Shown: positions 16,191-24,320 of the stretch, in pieces
Numbering within the stretch: position 1 is the first letter of the stretch
Layout: the number at the start of each line of letters is the position of its first letter
Assembly (NCBI GenBank): GCA_001603145.1
Contig: LVBI01000010.1
Span: forward strand, 4,003 to 48,913
DNA from: Spirochaetales bacterium Spiro_07
GTDB taxonomy: Bacteria > Spirochaetota > Spirochaetia > Treponematales > Treponemataceae
Direction of reading: 5' to 3'
DNA length: 44,911 nucleotides
Notes under the pieces: generated by a model
The model's database searches: none
Told to the model about the DNA's origin: nothing
The model's input: the letters and a program-made list of their open reading frames with translations, nothing else
Program-made: the position numbers and the translations under genes

Positions 16191-16199
16191 TGTTATAAT
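16191..16199 (+). promoter_or_regulatory. Extended -10 promoter of the DUF2157 gene, leaderless type
   Basis: TGT-TATAAT (16191-16199) is a perfect extended -10. Six bases separate it from the ATG at 16206 and no Shine-Dalgarno lies between. No good -35 is seen at the expected distance, which extended -10 promoters tolerate. Confidence 0.55.
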
Positions 16200-16205
16200 T
16201 TCAGC

Positions 16206-18530
16206 ATGAACAATTACTGTGTGGAATGGCTTTTAAAAGAACTGCCTGTTTTAATCGAAAAAAACGTAATTTCTGACGAAACAGCTGAAAATATTACGCG
16301 CTACTACGAAGAGCAGAAAAAGCTTGCGGAAGACGAGCGCAAGCTTCAGCTGCTTAAGCAGAAAGAAGAAGAAAGACTCAGACTTTCAAAACGTCTGCCT
16401 GTTATATTGACTGTTCTGGCTTCTCTTTTGATTGCGGGCGGAATCATTTCGTTGATTGCATACAACTGGGCGGCAATTTCAAGGCTTGCAAAAAGCATAG
16501 CGGCCGTTTCAATGCTCTTGCTCGTGCAGGGCGTTGCAGTATTTCTTAAGCTTGGCAAAAAAGAGCTTTCGTTGCGCACAAGAGAGGGGGTCTCGCTTTT
16601 TTGGGCAATCCTTTTCGGGGCAATTGTAGCTTTTGTCTCGCAGATTTACAAATTTCCTTCTGATACAGCTTCGTTTTTGTTTGTCTGGGCTCTTTCTTCG
16701 GTGTTAATTACCTATGTTTTCAAAAGTTCCGCTGTGTTTATTCTTGCGCAGATTCAGATTTTTGCTTATATGACTGCCGCCTGGGATTCAAGCCTTTTGG
16801 GCATTTATGTTCTTGTTCTGGCGCTTTTTCCGTTTGTGCTCACAAAGGATTGTCTCAAATGGCAGAGATACAATCTCATTACTTTTGCGTCAGTTTTGTT
16901 CATTCCGATGATTTTTAGATGCGGCGGATTTCCGCTTTGTTTTGCTCATCTCTGTTCGGTTTTTGCGGCAATTTTCTTAATCCTGTTTTTTAAGGGCAAT
17001 GAAAATTTCAAATCAGCGGCGTCGGTTTTGCTTCTGCTTCTTTCGCTGCTTTTTCTCACGATGTTTGCTGATTCATCGTTTTTTACAGAAACTGATTTTG
17101 AAGAGTTCGGAACTTTTGCCGAGCATTTGGTGACGTACATAATTTCAGCTGTTCTTCTGCTTTATTCGGTTGGTCTGCCTTTGTACAGAAATTTCGTCAA
17201 AAAAGAGAAAACCGGTATAAACTTAAGCCTCATCTTGATTCCGTTTCTTTTTCTGTTTACCGGGCTGTTTTACGCCCGCAATACAGGCAGCATATTAAGC
17301 AAGAGTCTTCCGGCTTCTGTTTTTGCGCTTTCAGTAACTGCATTCTCGGTTCTTTATGCATTTAGAAAAAAAACTTTTCATTTTGCTGTTTTTCTGGTGT
17401 TTGCGGCTTGCTGTCTGATTCAAAGATGTGTGCATAACGGCATTCCGATGATTCTGGTTTCAGTTTATGCGCTTTTTGTGCTTTCACTGATTTTATTCCG
17501 TGGAAAGCATTTTGAACTTGCAGAAAAGCAGCCGTTTTTAATTCTGGCAAGAATTTTAGCCGCAATTCTTTTGATTTCTTTCTATATAGGTCTGCATGAA
17601 TCAAACCGCACAATTCAAGATGAAAAACTGAAAGCAATGCTTTTAGATAATTTAGTTTTCTGCATTCCGCTTATAGTTTTTTCGATTTTTTCAATTATTA
17701 TGCTCTTCAAAAAAGAAGTTTCTAAACTTTTGTGTCATGCAGACATTTTTTTGAATCTGATTTTTGTTATTGTATTTGAATATTTGTGGCTTCTCACTTC
17801 AATTAAAAAAGAGTTTTTTATTTATGCATGCAGCATTCTTATTCTTGCAAATGGAATTTTTGCCGCGGTTGCGTATTTTGCCTATAACAAGAAGAATTAT
17901 CTTGCATATTTGCCGTTGGTTTTTGTTCAGGGGCTGATTCTGACTTTTTATGACAGCAACGGTTCAGAATTTTTGTGGATTCTTGTTGCAGTTTTGTTTT
18001 TCATTCATCTTTTCGGGCGGAATGAGGAGCTGCCGAAAGTAGCAAAATTCTGTTCGGTTTTTTCTGCAATCGGAAACGGAATAATCTTTTTGCTTGAAGC
18101 TGCCGTCGATATGGTTTCTGAAAAGAATGCGTTTCATTTCAGCAAAATCTTTACGGTTTATCTTGTTTTTGTTCTAATTCTCTGCGCGGTTTTGTGTTTC
18201 AGGCTGATTAAAAAACGCGAAATTTTCAATTTTGCAATGCTTCTTCATATAAGCCTTTTCTTTACAAATGAATCATTCGGAATTCTTGCGGTGCCGGCTA
18301 CAGCACTTTTCTGCTTTTACTATTTTTACCGTGCTTATAAAGAAAGTTCTGTAAAAAAAGCGAATCTTACGGCCGTATATTTGACCGCAACGCTTATGAT
18401 ACGCTTTTTTACGCTCGGCTACGGCCTTGTGGCGCAGGGCGTGACGCTTATTTTGCTTGGCGTTGCGCTTCTTGCCATAAACAGATTCATAAAACCTGCT
18501 GACGCTCAAGGAATTGAAAATGAAAACTAA
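16206..18530 (+). CDS. DUF2157 multi-spanning membrane protein
   Basis: About 774 residues. The soluble N-terminal part (ELPVLIEKNVISDETAENITRYYEEQ) is the DUF2157 start, followed by a charged coiled stretch rich in E, K and R (residues 40-65). Then come roughly twenty hydrophobic segments to the C terminus, beginning LPVILTVLASLLIAGGIISLIAYNW. Function is unknown. Members of this family are typically followed by a GDYXXLXXY protein, and one overlaps its 3' end by 11 bases here. The ATG at 16206 is chosen over an in-frame upstream codon at 16149 because the promoter lies between them. No Shine-Dalgarno. Confidence 0.85.
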   Translation: MNNYCVEWLLKELPVLIEKNVISDETAENITRYYEEQKKLAEDERKLQLLKQKEEERLRLSKRLPVILTVLASLLIAGGIISLIAYNWAAISRLAKSIAAVSMLLLVQGVAVFLKLGKKELSLRTREGVSLFWAILFGAIVAFVSQIYKFPSDTASFLFVWALSSVLITYVFKSSAVFILAQIQIFAYMTAAWDSSLLGIYVLVLALFPFVLTKDCLKWQRYNLITFASVLFIPMIFRCGGFPLCFAHLCSVFAAIFLILFFKGNENFKSAASVLLLLLSLLFLTMFADSSFFTETDFEEFGTFAEHLVTYIISAVLLLYSVGLPLYRNFVKKEKTGINLSLILIPFLFLFTGLFYARNTGSILSKSLPASVFALSVTAFSVLYAFRKKTFHFAVFLVFAACCLIQRCVHNGIPMILVSVYALFVLSLILFRGKHFELAEKQPFLILARILAAILLISFYIGLHESNRTIQDEKLKAMLLDNLVFCIPLIVFSIFSIIMLFKKEVSKLLCHADIFLNLIFVIVFEYLWLLTSIKKEFFIYACSILILANGIFAAVAYFAYNKKNYLAYLPLVFVQGLILTFYDSNGSEFLWILVAVLFFIHLFGRNEELPKVAKFCSVFSAIGNGIIFLLEAAVDMVSEKNAFHFSKIFTVYLVFVLILCAVLCFRLIKKREIFNFAMLLHISLFFTNESFGILAVPATALFCFYYFYRAYKESSVKKANLTAVYLTATLMIRFFTLGYGLVAQGVTLILLGVALLAINRFIKPADAQGIENEN

Positions 18531-18990
18531 TTTTTTTAGGGAAAATTCTGTTATTTCAAGGCTGGTTCTTGTTCTCGCTGTTGTGCTCCAAATTTCAGTT
18601 ATAGCCGCCATGTTTGTTAGGGCGGCCGTAATAAAAAGCGAGGCAGTCAAGAACAATTCGGTAATCCGCCTTTCTTGCACCGCCTACGACCCTTTTGACC
18701 CATTCAAAGGCCGTTATGTAAGGCTTTCAATCAACCGTGAAGAGCTTGATGCAGCAGGCGCGCGGCTCGGCCTTGATTTGAGCCGCCTTGCAAAAACAAG
18801 CTGCGATTATTACATGCAGGAAAATTACGCCCGCGAAGTAGATAAGATAAACTGGCAAGATTTCAACGGCTTGAATCCTGTGCTTGAGCTTTATGTTGAC
18901 AAAAGGGGCAGGGCAATTCAAAAAGCTCTTTTGGTTCACAACGGTAATCAGGAAATCCAAATCGAAGAATACATCCGCGGGCGGCTTTAG
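18520..18990 (+). CDS. GDYXXLXXY family protein
   Basis: 156 residues: an N-terminal membrane anchor (residues about 10-35, VISRLVLVLAVVLQISVIAAMFV) and an extracytoplasmic domain with the family motif in the form DPFDPFKGRYVRLSI near residue 55. It is a known partner of DUF2157 membrane proteins. Biochemical function is unknown. The ATG at 18520 has an AAGGA Shine-Dalgarno (18508-18512) within the end of the upstream gene. The 11-base overlap indicates coupling. Confidence 0.85.
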   Translation: MKTNFFRENSVISRLVLVLAVVLQISVIAAMFVRAAVIKSEAVKNNSVIRLSCTAYDPFDPFKGRYVRLSINREELDAAGARLGLDLSRLAKTSCDYYMQENYAREVDKINWQDFNGLNPVLELYVDKRGRAIQKALLVHNGNQEIQIEEYIRGRL

Positions 18991-19027
18991 TATTTAAGGG
19001 AAATACACCGTGCTCAGCAACCGCTAG

Positions 19028-19132
19028 CGTCATTGTGAGCGAAGCGAAGCAATCCAATAGTGCAAATAGTGCTTTTTTCATGGCTGTTGCACATAATTAG
19101 ATTGCTTCGTCGCAGCGCTCCTCGCAATGACG
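19028..19132. repeat. Triple-nested CGTCATTG-type intergenic repeat
   Basis: Outer stem CGTCATTG-T-GAG (19028-19039)/CTC-G-CAATGACG (19121-19132) with one wobble. Middle stem CGAAGCAATC (19045-19054)/GATTGCTTCG (19100-19109). Inner GTGCAA (19060-19065)/TTGCAC (19087-19092). The outer sequence matches a repeat type common in many bacterial genomes (known in general terms). It fills most of the gap 18991-19225. Confidence 0.7.
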
Positions 19133-19225
19133 GTTGAAACAAGACAATGTGACGTTCAGAGTCATTTACTAACATACAAGCGCTAAAAGCTCGACTTGTT
19201 AATGCTGATATGATAAATTTATCGT

Positions 19226-21427
19226 ATGAAACGTAAACTAATTTTGCTTTGTGTGATTTTTTCTGCCTTTGCCTCATTGACAATTTCGGCTAAAGACATG
19301 ATGGCGCCTATCACTTCCGGCTGGAAAATACAATTCGGCGACAACAAAAACTGGGCTGTCATGCCTTTTTCAGAAGCTGATTCTTGGCAAGATGCAGAAC
19401 TTCCGGGCACAATCACCATTGGCGACAACGGCGACAGATTCTGGCTTAAATCAAAAGTGACTATACCACATTCTTTGGCCGGGCAGGATGTGTACCTTGA
19501 ACTTGGCAGAAGCACCGCCGCCCTTGAGATTTACGTGGACGGCATCCTTATGAACACGCACGGCACGATTGACCCGCAATTCAATATTTCGCATGTATCG
19601 AATACACTTGCATATATTCCGGCGGCGGCAATCAAAAACGATGCTGTGGAAATTACGATTAGATGCAGGTCAGGGTCTACGCATGTTGTGTTCGAGCAGT
19701 TTTATCTTGTTGACAGCGCGCGTTATTTTAAAACAAAGCTTTATCAGAATTTTCTGAATAATACAGTCTATTACATGATGGCCGCAATCTGCATGTTCAT
19801 CGGCCTTTATTTTCTTTTTCAGTTTTTTTCAGACAACAAGGAAAAATCGAGCCGCTCTTTTTCGATGATGTTGTTTACGGTTTCAATCTATTTCTTCGAT
19901 ATGGCAACAGGCAAGACGTTCATTCCGTTTATTTGGCAGATTACGTGTGCGCGCTTCTGCCTTGTTTGTAGCATGGCGTGTCTTTCGGTGTTTATCTGCC
20001 AGTTTTTCAAGCGGCCTTATAAGCTTGTGCGCAAAGTTGCTGTCGGCATTCTGATAATTGTTGCAGCCGCATACATTTATGCTTCCAAGAGCTTGCTGCT
20101 TTCAGAAAAGGTTTTCACTTTTTCGCTCTTGCCGATTTTTGGCAGCATAATTTTTATGTTCGTGATTGTCGTAAAAGAGGTTCTGGCACATTCAAAGAAT
20201 GCAAAGAAAATTCTTGTGGGCATTTCAATTGCGCTTTTGTTCGGCGTTCACGATATTGTTTACCAGATTCGCGGTGCAATTCCTTTTGCATGGCTGCAGG
20301 GCTTTGCGTTTTTCTTTATTGATGCAACGATGTTCTTCGTTGTTGCGGTCGAGAACATTCAGAACAAGCATAAAATAACTGAATTCATCGATACGACTTC
20401 TAGGCAGAGAGACAAGCTGAACGAAGTGCTTGACGCGGCTGCTAAGCTTTCCGCCGAAACAATGGAAATTTCTGTTTCTCTTGATGAATCTGTAGTAAAG
20501 GTTGCAGAATCTGTTGATTTGTCTGTAAAAGAAACCGGAAACATTGCGTCTTTCATTGAGCAGCAGAACATTGCCGTTAGAAGCACATCAGCCGCGCTCG
20601 GCAACCTTGTTTCGTCTGTGCGCACCGTCAACGGCGAAGTTCAGACTGAAACTAGCGTAATGGAAGAAGCCGTAAAAGAGACAAAGCTGATGATTGACGG
20701 TGTTAATCAGGTTGCAGACGCCATAACCGCTACAGCTGAATTTTCAAGCTCGCTCGGCGACCTTACAAAGAACAGCGAAAACGATGTCGCCCAGCTTGTT
20801 GAAGCAATGGAGTCTATCAAAAATGCTTCAACCGAAATTCTCGGTGTTGTTCAGATTGTAACAGACTTTGCGCAGCAGACGAACATGCTCGCCATGAACG
20901 CATCTATCGAAGCGGCTCACGCCGGAATTACGGGCAAGGGCTTTGCGGTTATTGCGCACGAAATCAAGACGCTGGCGGCGGCGAGCAGCACACAGGCTGA
21001 TAAGATTAAAGACATCGTTACGATGATTGACTCTGATATCGGCAAGAGCTTTGACTTGAGCTTGCGCGTAAAAGAGGCACTCGCCAAGATTTCTAAAGAA
21101 GCTGTTGACTCTTCTTGTCAGATTAATGAATCGGTTGAGAGTATGCAGGTTCAGAGACAGGCGGGCAAACGCATTTCAGAAGCAACCGCCACAATGTCTG
21201 CTTCTGCCTTAAACGTCAAGAAAGAAACTGACCAGCAGTATTCTTATTCGCAGATGGCTTCTTCTAACATGACGGAACTTTCTGATGTAGCTGAACGCGC
21301 GCAAGCCGCTGTAGCTGACATAAGCAACAGAAACAAGCTCTTGACCGAACAAACCGCCGCCCTCAAGAAACTAGCCCACCGCGCCAAAGACGCCGCCGAA
21401 GGTTTGAACGAACTCATAGCGAAATAG
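19226..21427 (+). CDS. Methyl-accepting chemotaxis protein with 7TMR-DISM sensor
   Basis: A 733-residue chemoreceptor. Signal peptide (1-22), then a jelly-roll 7TMR-DISM extracellular domain (about 30-170; DVYLELGRSTAALEIYVDG). Seven hydrophobic segments follow at about 180-385. The cytoplasmic signalling domain (about 400-733) has the hairpin tip FAQQTNMLAMNASIEAAHAG near 555, followed by GKGFAVIAHEIKTLA. No HAMP domain is obvious. It would bind a carbohydrate-like ligand and signal to CheA/CheW (inference from family). An extended -10 TGATATGAT at 19206-19214 is a possible promoter. No clear Shine-Dalgarno. It stands alone between repeats. Confidence 0.93.
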   Translation: MKRKLILLCVIFSAFASLTISAKDMMAPITSGWKIQFGDNKNWAVMPFSEADSWQDAELPGTITIGDNGDRFWLKSKVTIPHSLAGQDVYLELGRSTAALEIYVDGILMNTHGTIDPQFNISHVSNTLAYIPAAAIKNDAVEITIRCRSGSTHVVFEQFYLVDSARYFKTKLYQNFLNNTVYYMMAAICMFIGLYFLFQFFSDNKEKSSRSFSMMLFTVSIYFFDMATGKTFIPFIWQITCARFCLVCSMACLSVFICQFFKRPYKLVRKVAVGILIIVAAAYIYASKSLLLSEKVFTFSLLPIFGSIIFMFVIVVKEVLAHSKNAKKILVGISIALLFGVHDIVYQIRGAIPFAWLQGFAFFFIDATMFFVVAVENIQNKHKITEFIDTTSRQRDKLNEVLDAAAKLSAETMEISVSLDESVVKVAESVDLSVKETGNIASFIEQQNIAVRSTSAALGNLVSSVRTVNGEVQTETSVMEEAVKETKLMIDGVNQVADAITATAEFSSSLGDLTKNSENDVAQLVEAMESIKNASTEILGVVQIVTDFAQQTNMLAMNASIEAAHAGITGKGFAVIAHEIKTLAAASSTQADKIKDIVTMIDSDIGKSFDLSLRVKEALAKISKEAVDSSCQINESVESMQVQRQAGKRISEATATMSASALNVKKETDQQYSYSQMASSNMTELSDVAERAQAAVADISNRNKLLTEQTAALKKLAHRAKDAAEGLNELIAK

Positions 21428-21476
21428 GCGTTTGAAAGGCGCAGAAACTTTTGACGCTTGAAAAGCGCCACCGAAC

Positions 21477-21544
21477 TTCTTAGGGGAGACAAGAACCTCT
21501 ACTCGTAAGCGGGTTCTTTTCTCCCCTAAGAACCCCTCTTTTTT
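21477..21544 (+). terminator. Strong hairpin and T-run after the chemoreceptor gene
   Basis: TTCTTAGGGGAG (21477-21488) pairs with CTCCCCTAAGAA (21521-21532), 12 bp, with an inner stem AAGAACC (21491-21497)/GGTTCTT (21512-21518). A TTTTTT run follows at 21539-21544. The 6-base gap to the T-run makes it an imperfect but plausible intrinsic terminator. The stem repeats the TTAGGGG theme of family B hairpin 1. Confidence 0.55.
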
Positions 21545-21556
21545 CCAGCAACGTTC

Positions 21557-21670
21557 AGGGGCTCTGCCCCTAAAAACCCCGTTAGTAAACAGTTGGTTGA
21601 TTAATCTCCGCTATTGTAGATTAATCTTCAAAAGTGAAGAATAATCATTGATTCCTCTACGAACGGGTTT
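21557..21670. repeat. Compound structured repeat between terminator and family B copy 3
   Basis: AGGGGC (21557-21562)/GCCCCT (21566-21571). AAACCCCGTT (21574-21583) pairs with AACGGGTTT (21662-21670) with one bulged C, enclosing about 78 bases. Inside, GATTAATCT (21599-21607)/AGATTAATC (21618-21626), 9 bp, and a small TTC/GAA hairpin near 21628. No gene is visible in 21428-21906. Confidence 0.5.
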
Positions 21671-21789
21671 CCTAAGGGCAGAGCCCTTAGGCCGTGGCCA
21701 AGGAAGGTGGGTTGCAAGGGAGGAAACCAGCGGCCTTCGGACTCTGAGCTGGTGTCCTCCTTTGCAAGTTTCCGGCAATTACAATTGCC
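21671..21789 (+). repeat. Family B structured repeat, copy 3
   Basis: Hairpin 1: CCTAAGGGC (21671-21679)/GCCCTTAGG (21683-21691). Linker CCGTGGCCAAGGAAGGTGGG. Hairpin 2: CAAGGGAGGA (21715-21724)/TCCTCCTTTG (21755-21764), one G-T wobble, with the same inner ACCAGC/GCTGGT as copy 2. Hairpin 3: GGCAATT (21774-21780)/AATTGCC (21783-21789), where copy 2 has GGCACTT/AAGTGCC: a compensated change. Confidence 0.75.
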
Positions 21790-21805
21790 AAATTTTGAGC
21801 GTGTC

Positions 21806-21834
21806 TTGAATACGTTGCATATTTTCGATATACT
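21806..21834 (+). promoter_or_regulatory. Promoter of the oad operon
   Basis: TTGAAT (21806-21811), 17-bp spacer, TATACT (21829-21834). Transcription would start near 21841, giving a leader of about 66 bases before oadG. Confidence 0.6.
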
Positions 21835-21839
21835 TTGCT

Positions 21840-21887
21840 TTATAAGATTTTATTTTATAAGTAGCCTTATAAGAATAACCTTATAAG
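21840..21887 (+). repeat. Four TTATAAG repeats in the oad leader
   Basis: TTATAAG occurs at 21840, 21855, 21867 and 21881 (spacings 15, 12, 14), several as the palindrome CTTATAAG or ACCTTATAAG. They lie in the predicted untranslated leader just before the oadG Shine-Dalgarno (TTGGAGGAAAT). They could be regulator sites or an RNA element. The ACCTTAT core resembles the array at 7261. Confidence 0.5.
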
Positions 21888-21906
21888 TAACCTTTTTGGA
21901 GGAAAT

Positions 21907-22152
21907 ATGACAATCGTTGACATGCTTGGTCAAAGTGCTCTTCTGACCGGTCTTGGAATGGGTGTTGTTTTCGGTTTCCTTATCATTCTTATTATCTTCA
22001 TGACTATCACATCAAAAGTCATTAAGGCACTCGGACTTGATAAAGACGTACCAAAATCAACAGCTGGAACTGCTTCTGCTGCTCCTGCACAGAATAATAA
22101 TGCAGTAGTTGCTGCAATCGCTGCAGCTCTTCGCGAGAAAGAATCTAAATAA
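21907..22152 (+). CDS. oadG: Oxaloacetate decarboxylase gamma chain
   Basis: 81 residues. The small membrane subunit that anchors the alpha and beta subunits of the sodium-pumping decarboxylase and binds zinc in characterised members. One N-terminal transmembrane helix (LLTGLGMGVVFGFLIILIIFMTI, residues 11-33), a short Ala/Pro linker, and a C-terminal segment AVVAAIAAALREKE typical of OadG. A strong GGAGGAAAT Shine-Dalgarno. First gene of oadG-oadA-oadB, 17 bases before oadA. Confidence 0.88.
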   Translation: MTIVDMLGQSALLTGLGMGVVFGFLIILIIFMTITSKVIKALGLDKDVPKSTAGTASAAPAQNNNAVVAAIAAALREKESK

Positions 22153-22169
22153 TCTGGAGTAATAATACA

Positions 22170-24215
22170 ATGGCAAAGAAAGTAAACATTTCAGAACTGG
22201 TTTTGCGCGATGCTCACCAGTCACTTCATGCGACACGCATGACAACAGCAGATATGCTTCCAATCGCTTCAAAGATTGACAAAATCGGTTATTTTGCTGC
22301 AGAAGCATGGGGTGGAGCAACTTATGACAGTTGTATCCGCTTTTTGAACGAAGATCCATGGGACCGCCTCCGCAAACTTCACGCAGCAATGCCGAATACA
22401 AAAATCATGATGCTTTTGCGCGCACAGAACCTTCTTGGATACCGCCACTACGCAGATGATGTTGTAGACAAGTTTGTTGAAACTGCTGCAAAGAATGGTG
22501 TTGATGTATTCCGCATTTTTGATGCATGTAATGACCCGCGCAACATGGAACGTGCTACAAAGGCTGCAAAAAAATCTGGAAAGCATGTTCAGATGGCAAT
22601 TTCTTATGCCGTAACTCCATATCATACAATTGAAAAATATGCAGACCTTGCAAAGACTTATGCAGACTTTGGTGCAGATTCAATCTGTATTAAAGATATG
22701 TCTGGTTTGCTTAAACCTTATACTGCTTATGACCTTGTAAAGGCAATCAAAGCAAAAATCGATATCCCTGTAGAAATTCATACACATGCTACAACAGGTC
22801 TTTCTGTTGCAACATTGCTCAAATCTGCTGAAGCAGGTGCTGATATTCTTGATACAGCAATTTCTTCAATGGCTATGGGTACTTCTCATTCACCGACAGA
22901 AACAGTTGTAGAAATGCTCAAAGGCACAGAATATGACACTGGCCTTGATATTTCTTCACTTCTTGAAATTGCTGCTTATTTCCGCGATGTACGCAAGCAC
23001 TATGCTTCTTTGGAATCTAAATTCCTTGGTGCTGATACCCGTATTCTTAAATCTCAGGTTCCAGGCGGTATGCTTTCTAACCTTGAATCTCAGCTTAAGC
23101 AGCAGAATGCAGGCGACAAGATGGACGAAGTTCTTGCTGAACTTCCTAATGTTCACAAGGATGCAGGTTATGTTCCGCTTGTAACACCAACTTCTCAGAT
23201 TGTAGGAACTCAGGCTGTTATGAACGTTCTTATGGGACGCTACAAGACAATGACTCAGGATTTCCGCAATTTGATTACCGGTAAGTTTGGTGCACTTCCT
23301 GCAGAAGCAAATCCTGAGCTTGTAAAGAAAGCTCTTGAATTGAACGGAATGGACAAGGTAATGACATGTCGCCCTGCTGATGAAATTCCTAATGAATGGG
23401 ACAAGATGGTTGAAGAAGCCAAGAAAGCTGGTGGTAATGGTTCTGACGAAGATGTTCTTACTTATGCAATGTTCCCGAACGTAGCACCTAAGTTCTTCTC
23501 TGAGCGTGCAAACGGTCCTGTTAATGCTGAAGAGAAATTCGGAATTAAAGAAGCTCCAAAGGCTGCTGCAAACGGCTCTTATACAGTAACTGTAAACGGC
23601 CAGGCACATCAGGTAACAACAAACGGTTCAAGCATCACAGTTGACGGAACAGCTTATAACGTAACATTCGGCGCAGCCGGTGCAGCTCCTGCTGTTGCAG
23701 CAGCTGGCTCAACAGGCGGTGCAGACGTTAAGGCTCCTGTTGCCGGCACAGTATTGAAGATTATCGCTCAGAACGGCACAAACGTTAAGTCTGGCGAAAC
23801 AATCATGATGATTGAATCAATGAAGATGGAACTTGAAGTAAAAGCTACTGCAACAGGTCCTATCCAGTGGTCTGTTTCACAGGGCACAGCAATTACAGCT
23901 GGTCAGGTTCTCGGTTCAATCGGTGGCGGCGCTCCAGCTCCTGCTGCAGCACCGGCTCCGGCAGCTGCATCTGCAGCCGCTCCTGCTCCTTCTGCTTCAA
24001 CAGGCGGAAAGGCTGTAACAGCACCAGTTGCAGGTACATTCCTTAAGGCTGTTGTTTCAGAAGGCGCTTCTGTAACAGCTGGTCAGACAATCATTATGAT
24101 TGAATCAATGAAGATGGAACTTGAAGTAAAGGCTACTGCAGCTGGTTCAGTTCATTTCTTGGCTTCTGCCGGTTCTGCAATTGCAGCTGGTCAGGCACTT
24201 GCTGAAATTAAATAA
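22170..24215 (+). CDS. oadA: Oxaloacetate decarboxylase alpha chain with two biotinyl domains
   Basis: Transfers the carboxyl group of oxaloacetate to biotin, yielding pyruvate. The carboxyltransferase barrel occupies about residues 1-460, with LRDAHQSLHATRM, GGATYD, DMSGLLKPY and the metal-binding EIHTHATTGLS. Unusually, two biotinyl domains follow. The predicted biotinyl lysines are K552 and K648, each in ESMKMELEV, separated by a Pro/Ala linker (about residues 585-610). Typical OadA has one such domain in about 590 residues; this has 681. The DNA of the two biotin sites is almost identical over about 45 bases, implying recent duplication or gene conversion. Flanking oadG and oadB point to oxaloacetate as substrate over related carboxylates. 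Confidence 0.9.
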   Translation: MAKKVNISELVLRDAHQSLHATRMTTADMLPIASKIDKIGYFAAEAWGGATYDSCIRFLNEDPWDRLRKLHAAMPNTKIMMLLRAQNLLGYRHYADDVVDKFVETAAKNGVDVFRIFDACNDPRNMERATKAAKKSGKHVQMAISYAVTPYHTIEKYADLAKTYADFGADSICIKDMSGLLKPYTAYDLVKAIKAKIDIPVEIHTHATTGLSVATLLKSAEAGADILDTAISSMAMGTSHSPTETVVEMLKGTEYDTGLDISSLLEIAAYFRDVRKHYASLESKFLGADTRILKSQVPGGMLSNLESQLKQQNAGDKMDEVLAELPNVHKDAGYVPLVTPTSQIVGTQAVMNVLMGRYKTMTQDFRNLITGKFGALPAEANPELVKKALELNGMDKVMTCRPADEIPNEWDKMVEEAKKAGGNGSDEDVLTYAMFPNVAPKFFSERANGPVNAEEKFGIKEAPKAAANGSYTVTVNGQAHQVTTNGSSITVDGTAYNVTFGAAGAAPAVAAAGSTGGADVKAPVAGTVLKIIAQNGTNVKSGETIMMIESMKMELEVKATATGPIQWSVSQGTAITAGQVLGSIGGGAPAPAAAPAPAAASAAAPAPSASTGGKAVTAPVAGTFLKAVVSEGASVTAGQTIIMIESMKMELEVKATAAGSVHFLASAGSAIAAGQALAEIK

Positions 24216-24220
24216 ATTGA

Positions 24221-24305
24221 AGAAAGCAGCTGTCTGAGCTGTAATGTCATTCCTATAGCCCCGAACCAAGTTCGGGGTGACGCAGCTTTTTCAGACAGAC
24301 TTTCT
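24221..24305. repeat. Family D nested hairpin between oadA and oadB
   Basis: Outer stem AGAAAG (24221-24226) and CTGTCTGA (24230-24237) with TCAGACAG (24291-24298) and CTTTCT (24300-24305). Then AGCTG/CAGCT, and an inner hairpin CCCCGAAC (24259-24266)/GTTCGGGG (24270-24277). It resembles the elements at 25760, 31402 and 32324. It could modulate expression or RNA stability of oadB relative to oadA. Confidence 0.6.
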
Positions 24306-24320
24306 TTATGGAGTATATTC

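Noticed and set aside
22956-23609. 217-codon minus-strand frame opposite oadA
   Set aside because: Overlaps a well-supported gene and has no recognisable motif or ribosome binding site.
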